Shown here piece by piece: positions 59,614-64,000 of a stretch of 64,000 nucleotides of DNA. Origin of the DNA: Climacteris rufus (lineage: Eukaryota; Chordata; Aves; Passeriformes; Climacteridae); the NCBI GenBank assembly GCA_013398175.1, contig VZRZ01004175.1, positions 362,640 to 426,639 of the forward strand. The letters are read 5' to 3'. The notes beneath the pieces are model-generated. The model was not told where the DNA came from. It saw only the letters and a list, made by a program, of their open reading frames with translations, and searched no databases. Position numbers and translations under genes: made by a program. Numbering within the stretch: position 1 is the first letter of the stretch; each line of letters begins with the position of its first letter.

Positions 59614-60371
59614 GTAAGATTGGAAATTAATTTATTTCAGTACTTTGTTGGTTCATTTGATTATATCCCACAGACTGGAGAAAGAAAAGATGTCGTAATT
59701 CACAGAGAACACAGAAAACTATAAACATTTATTTCTAAAAAAATTTATTTATCATTTGTGCTTTACACTGTCAGGCTTCTTGAAAACTCTCTTGAAGTGA
59801 TACAGAAAGATATAAAACGTTTAAGGACCAGAAATTGTTAAATTATTAATACTTTAAAATAAAATATGTAAATCCTGACACATTGATGACATGTCAGACT
59901 GTTATACTACAGGTGCCACTCCCTTTCAGGGTATATGATGTTTATGCTGTTTCTGAAAAGATAAGACAACTTATTCAATTTCAAGTTCACAGAAATGCAT
60001 TTGTAGACCTTAAATTGATCCCTCAAGCAGCATATGAAAAACTGTTTCATTCAGAAAGACCACACTGAAAATTATCCATTTGAAAATAACAGGAGTGACA
60101 CCACATATAATTTTGTTTCATTTTAAAATATGTTTTTAGATTTTACTTTTTTTTTAAGTCACTAAGGAGTACAGTTTATCCTCTCCCTCTTTGCTTGGCT
60201 TTTCTCTGGCTGCCTAAGTTCTGCTATGCATTACTGAAGTAAACAATTTTCAAATTTTAGGATATTCATAAAAGCAGAGAATTGAAAGCTGTACTACACA
60301 AAAGCCTTACAATTTATTATGAATGAACATAGAAACTGCGATAATATAGAAAAGCATAGAATACAAAGTAA

Positions 60372-61010
60372 CGCTGGCTCCGGGGACCTGCTCGAAGCCA
60401 CTCAGCGTTATTCTGGGCATGACCCTGGTTTCCTGGGGGCTGCCGCTTGCAGTGTCCCCAAACACAGGGTGTCCTCCGGCAGCTCTGTTAGTGCTGGGGT
60501 TCTCTGGGTGAGAGAGAGCCCTGGGCCGATGTCGTGGGTGCAGGCGAGAACAAAGGCCAGAGAGAAGGGCCCTGGTGTGATTTCCAGCTCTTTTATTTCC
60601 CAGGGAGAGGCAGCAGGGAAGGCAGGAGAGGGTCTGGGGTCCAGGAGAGGCAGCACAGGGATCTGGGAGAGCTGAAGGCTTCAGGAACCAGGAGCCAGGA
60701 CTGAGCTGCAGCAGGGGATTTATTGGGATACAAGCAGGGGAAAGTAACCAATTGGGGTACAAGGATTAGCATGTAACCAATGGAGAACTGAACAGCTATG
60801 AAGTTTCTAGAACATAACCTTATACAGAACATGAAGTAATGTAGCAACTAACCAATGAACTGAAACATGTAAACGAAGGTGCAAGGGATGTTGGGGGTGA
60901 ACCAAAAAGCTCACCCTGAGCAGGAAGTGTGGGTCAGACAGTGGCAACCTCGGACTGAGCACAGCAGTTTTGAGCTTGTGGGGCTGTGGCTTTTGCCACA
61001 TATGCTGCCA
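60372..61010 (-). repeat. LTR with CCAAT-rich U3, antisense
   Basis: Minus-strand AATAAA signals correspond to TTTATT at 60592-60597 and again at about 60718-60723. 'AGTAACCAATTGGGG', 'ATGTAACCAATGGAG' and 'CTAACCAATGAACTG' are repeated CCAAT segments. 'GGGGGTGAACCAAAAAGCTCACCC' matches the corresponding part of the LTR at 19421-20332. Ends are approximate. GC-rich chance frames (118 and 151 codons) lie within. Confidence 0.55.
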
Positions 61011-63067
61011 CAGGCAACAACACTGTAGGAAGTAGTTGAGTTAACCATGCTTCCTAAATCAGTTAAAGATGTCTAGCAGGAAGTATGGGTCTGAGCCTGA
61101 GACATGCGCACACACATCTAGCATGTCCAGAATCTTAAGTCACTTACTAAGCTTAGTTAAGTATTAAACTGGTTGGATTTAATGGGAAGTCCCTGAAAAC
61201 CATCCACACAATTCATGTATAGGACCACTTGGACAGAGGCAGAAGAACATAGGAAGATCTTCTGTAAACAGTTACATGCTTTGAGGCTGGCATAGTCACA
61301 ACCACGGGAGCGTACTCTATGCAAGTAGCAATGGACAACGTAATCCTCATGCTTCTATTAAAAGAGGTGTTGCATGTAGATGTATGGCTGCCATTTCAAG
61401 TACTTGGCTTCAAAATTTTTGCAAAGTCTATTCTTAGCAAATTCCTAGTACCTCTATTGTGGCTAAAGGAGTTTTTCATAATACAACTTACATATAAAAA
61501 GAATGTAAAAATAATTAAAATTTATTTTTTATATTTCTTATCATTTAAATTTTAAATAACGTCTAAAACCAAATCAAAGTAACTCAATTACGATATTTGT
61601 TTTACTGTTTTGTTTTTGTCAATGATCTGAAGTGAGAGTTCCTAGCTTTTTTTGCTTCAATCTATGATTTTTTCATTAACCAGATAATCTAGCAAGGCAA
61701 TGTTAGAAGCTTCTTCTCCTAATTTTTATATTTGCTTATTTTTCCTATTTTTTGTTTTTATTGTTGTTTTGCAATAAACAAATCAATGTCAGGGAAGGGA
61801 AGCTTCAGCTAACACAAAAAAGTTGACAGTAAAATTCCAAAGATGGCAGCAACAGAACAAATTTTCTGAGAACACCCTCTCACATTTTTTTGTGACACTT
61901 TATTGTCCTAAAGAACATGGATAATAGAAGAAGATAGAAAGCAAACAGTCATAGTTTATTGTGATAGATATCCTGTTCACTGCCTATTTGAATTCACCTT
62001 AAATTTTGACATTTAAGAAAAAATGCTACTATTAGATTCTTAGCACAAAGTTGTATATGATATCAAGACTGAAAGGATAGAATTAGGATACAAGATAGTC
62101 ATACATCATAACCGAAGTGGAGAAAATTAAATTGATTCTGTTTGGTTATATGTTTAGAATGGAAAATAGCTGCTTTCCTAAAGAAGGAAGGATGTGTAGA
62201 TAGAAGCTGAGATTGTGTTGGATATAAGAATGTAGTTTGGGCATAAGGAGAACCACACCATTACATTTATTTAGTATATTAAAATGCTATAAAAGTGGAT
62301 CACATAGTAGTACTACATGTAGCATTACACTGAATGTAGTAGTACTGTTACACCGAATGAAACACACACAGCTTATAGCAGAGTAACCAGACGTAGACAT
62401 AACATACAGAATTTTACAATAATTACCAAAAATGAAACAACTCTTCACTTAAAACATTGAGGAGCAGCTACAAATCTCCCAAATAAAGCAACATAGTTAA
62501 TGGTAGAGTTCCTTTGGGTAAAGTGAATTAAAAAATGAATCACGGGCGTCACAGAAAGCGTCCAAGTCTGTGACATTACAGAACTGAAACTGTTTAACCA
62601 CTGTTTCTATAGGTCTTCTGAAATCCTCTGCTAGTCAAGTAGCTAGTGCAGGACATAAATTTAAGAAGAAAATTTTGAATCCTGAAAGTAGTAAAACCTG
62701 CTGATTGTTGGAACTCTCTAGCAGTCAATGCCTCCTCTGCATTTCAGCAGTCTGGCAAGACTGCAGTTTTCACAAACAAAATTACTTAATGTGATCTCCT
62801 TGTGAAAAATATGTAATTCACTACCTCTAAACTTTTTCTCTCACCTAAATGCCTCCTTTCAACTACAGAGGCATAAAAATCCATGCAGAATTTATATTTA
62901 TTAACTGTTTCAGACTAACTGGTAGAAAACTGATTTTAATTTCACAAAAATGAGGAAATTATTTTTTTACTTATTAACAATAATCACGAAAAAATTGTAA
63001 TCACTGATTGAAGCTCTTGGGAATTGAATGGCAAAACGAAGGCTGTATACTGGAGATCTACAATGTG

Positions 63068-63222
63068 GAGTTGGACAGGGTACTAGATAATCTCATCTAA
63101 ACTCTCTTTCCCATGAAAGGTTGGACCATAAGACACTTCAACATCTCTTTCACCTTGGGCTGTTCTACAATTCTCTGCTCATATGTAACATTTATTGTGT
63201 TCTAATATTCTATGATTCTATT
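63068..63222 (+). repeat. Diverged CR1 LINE 3' end, sense
   Basis: 'GAGTTGGACAGGGTACTAGATAATCTCATCTAA' and the tail 'CTAATATTCTATGATTCTATTG' are decayed CR1 3' sequence with the repeated ATTCTATG tail retained. Confidence 0.65.
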
Positions 63223-63473
63223 GTAACCCTGTGCCTCTGCACAAAGAAAACTGGGAAATTCCAGAAGATGTGTCATCTCACCTGTCCTGGATATTTCTCT
63301 TTGGAAGAGATTAGTCACATTCTGAAGTCCTTTTCTTGCATCAAGAATGACTGGTGTGCAAATTGGATGGTATGGGGAAACTATGTGGATTGAACATTAG
63401 TCACAGTGTTCTCTCTGATATTTTAGTTCCCTTTTAGAGCATTCTTAGTGTTAGTGAGCTTATAGCCTACCCC

Positions 63474-63510
63474 AATGTAAAATGGGTTCTCAATAGCCCA
63501 TTTTTACATT
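63474..63510. other. Imperfect inverted repeat, 13/14-bp arms
   Basis: AATGTAAAATGGG (63474-63486) and CCCATTTTTACATT (63497-63510) pair with a single one-base bulge around a 10-nt loop. No transposon signature around it; function unknown. Confidence 0.7.
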
Positions 63511-64000
63511 CTGTTGTATTGATCTAAATAATGACTTCCATGCTTATTCTCATATATTACTATCAAAGGAAAGACTGTTAAACCACATGGTCTTCCCATT
63601 ACTAAACAATTTCTATGGTACAATGAGGTTCATGGTACAGACCATTTCTGTCAGTACAGTGACTGTCAGTGGAATTATAAATTATTCAATCTGCATAACA
63701 GGGCCAAGATAATTTTGTATTACTTTTGTTTGATTTGGTTTGATTTGGTTTTGTTAATAAAGGCAATATGGATATTAATTCTTCAAGTTCTGCATATTCT
63801 TAAATGTAAACTTCAAAACATCGTTTCATACCCATTCATGTACCAACATATTGTGTGAAAAAAAACTGTCTATATAATAATAAATTATTAGCTTATATTT
63901 CAGTTTAAAGAATTGGAAAATGAATGATAACACTCTTGTTCTGTCCTATACACGTATATATGGGGATCTAACTGTATATGAGCTCGTGTGTGTGCATTTT

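Larger units (their letters stand above)
59614..64000 (+). other. EYS: Start of the next EYS intron, running off the window
   Basis: It begins with a strong donor GTAAGA. I looked for an exon starting one base before a cysteine codon (needed to finish EGF6) and found none with an acceptor and an open frame. It contains an LTR at about 60372-61010, a CR1 tail at about 63068-63222, an inverted repeat at 63474-63510, and otherwise AT-rich DNA (59700-60370, 61020-63060, 63520-64000) with nothing recognised. Confidence 0.8.

Noticed and set aside
59913..59963. A candidate exon after CTACAG at 59913 that would begin with the required phase and a cysteine
   Set aside because: The frame meets a stop after about 16 codons and lacks the glycine-aromatic pattern that ends an EGF module.
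63240..63396. A possible next EYS exon (cysteine pattern C-x5-W-C resembling a human EYS stretch)
   Set aside because: No AG acceptor lies in the required position before the first cysteine, the donor is not consensus, cysteines expected for an EGF fold are missing, and the frame stops at once. The likeness is probably chance.

Overview
This 64 kb window is vertebrate nuclear DNA, almost certainly from a bird and plausibly a songbird. It is AT-rich, dotted with CR1 LINE 3' ends (the ATTCTATG-type tail is readable in several) and with many solo LTRs of avian endogenous retroviruses. It contains spliced coding exons of one recognisable gene, EYS (eyes shut homolog), on the + strand. There is no bacterial-style gene content, and I see no tRNA, rRNA or CRISPR array.

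Layout. 1-8765 lies upstream of the first coding exon (5'-UTR intron or flank) and holds three LTRs plus unassigned DNA. 8766-9623 is the first coding exon: a short leader, the signal peptide, the N-terminal domain, EGF1 and most of EGF2. 9624-11753 is an intron. 11754-11867 is the second coding exon (end of EGF2, most of EGF3). 11868-57613 is a 45.7 kb intron packed with nested transposable elements, plus one 436-base assembly gap and one single-N join. 57614-57807 is the third coding exon (end of EGF3, EGF4, first half of EGF5). 59486-59613 is the fourth (end of EGF5, start of EGF6). The rest is the start of the next intron. The four exons join in frame to 396 codons plus two bases. The internal exon lengths of 114, 194 and 128 nt, with phases 1-1-0-2, match human EYS coding exons 5-7 as I remember them (c.749-862, 863-1056, 1057-1184). 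The gene continues beyond the right edge.

Together the exons encode the N-terminus of a large secreted photoreceptor matrix protein. Nearly everything else is intron or flank colonised by retroelements. By my reading, 13 of 15 LTRs in the large intron are antisense to EYS. Several can be delimited exactly by target-site duplications: 6 bp for the ERVK-like LTRs and 5 bp for a TGTCATGGTTTGA-type LTR. Two CR1 insertions inside LTRs show 7-bp duplications. All LTRs appear solitary; I saw no intact retroviral gene. No undescribed gene system is supported here. The most interesting signals are the EYS exon structure (weak first donor, strong upstream ORF, intact EGF4/EGF5), a pair of solo LTRs 18 bp apart, nested-insertion chronologies, and a 170-bp polypurine tract.
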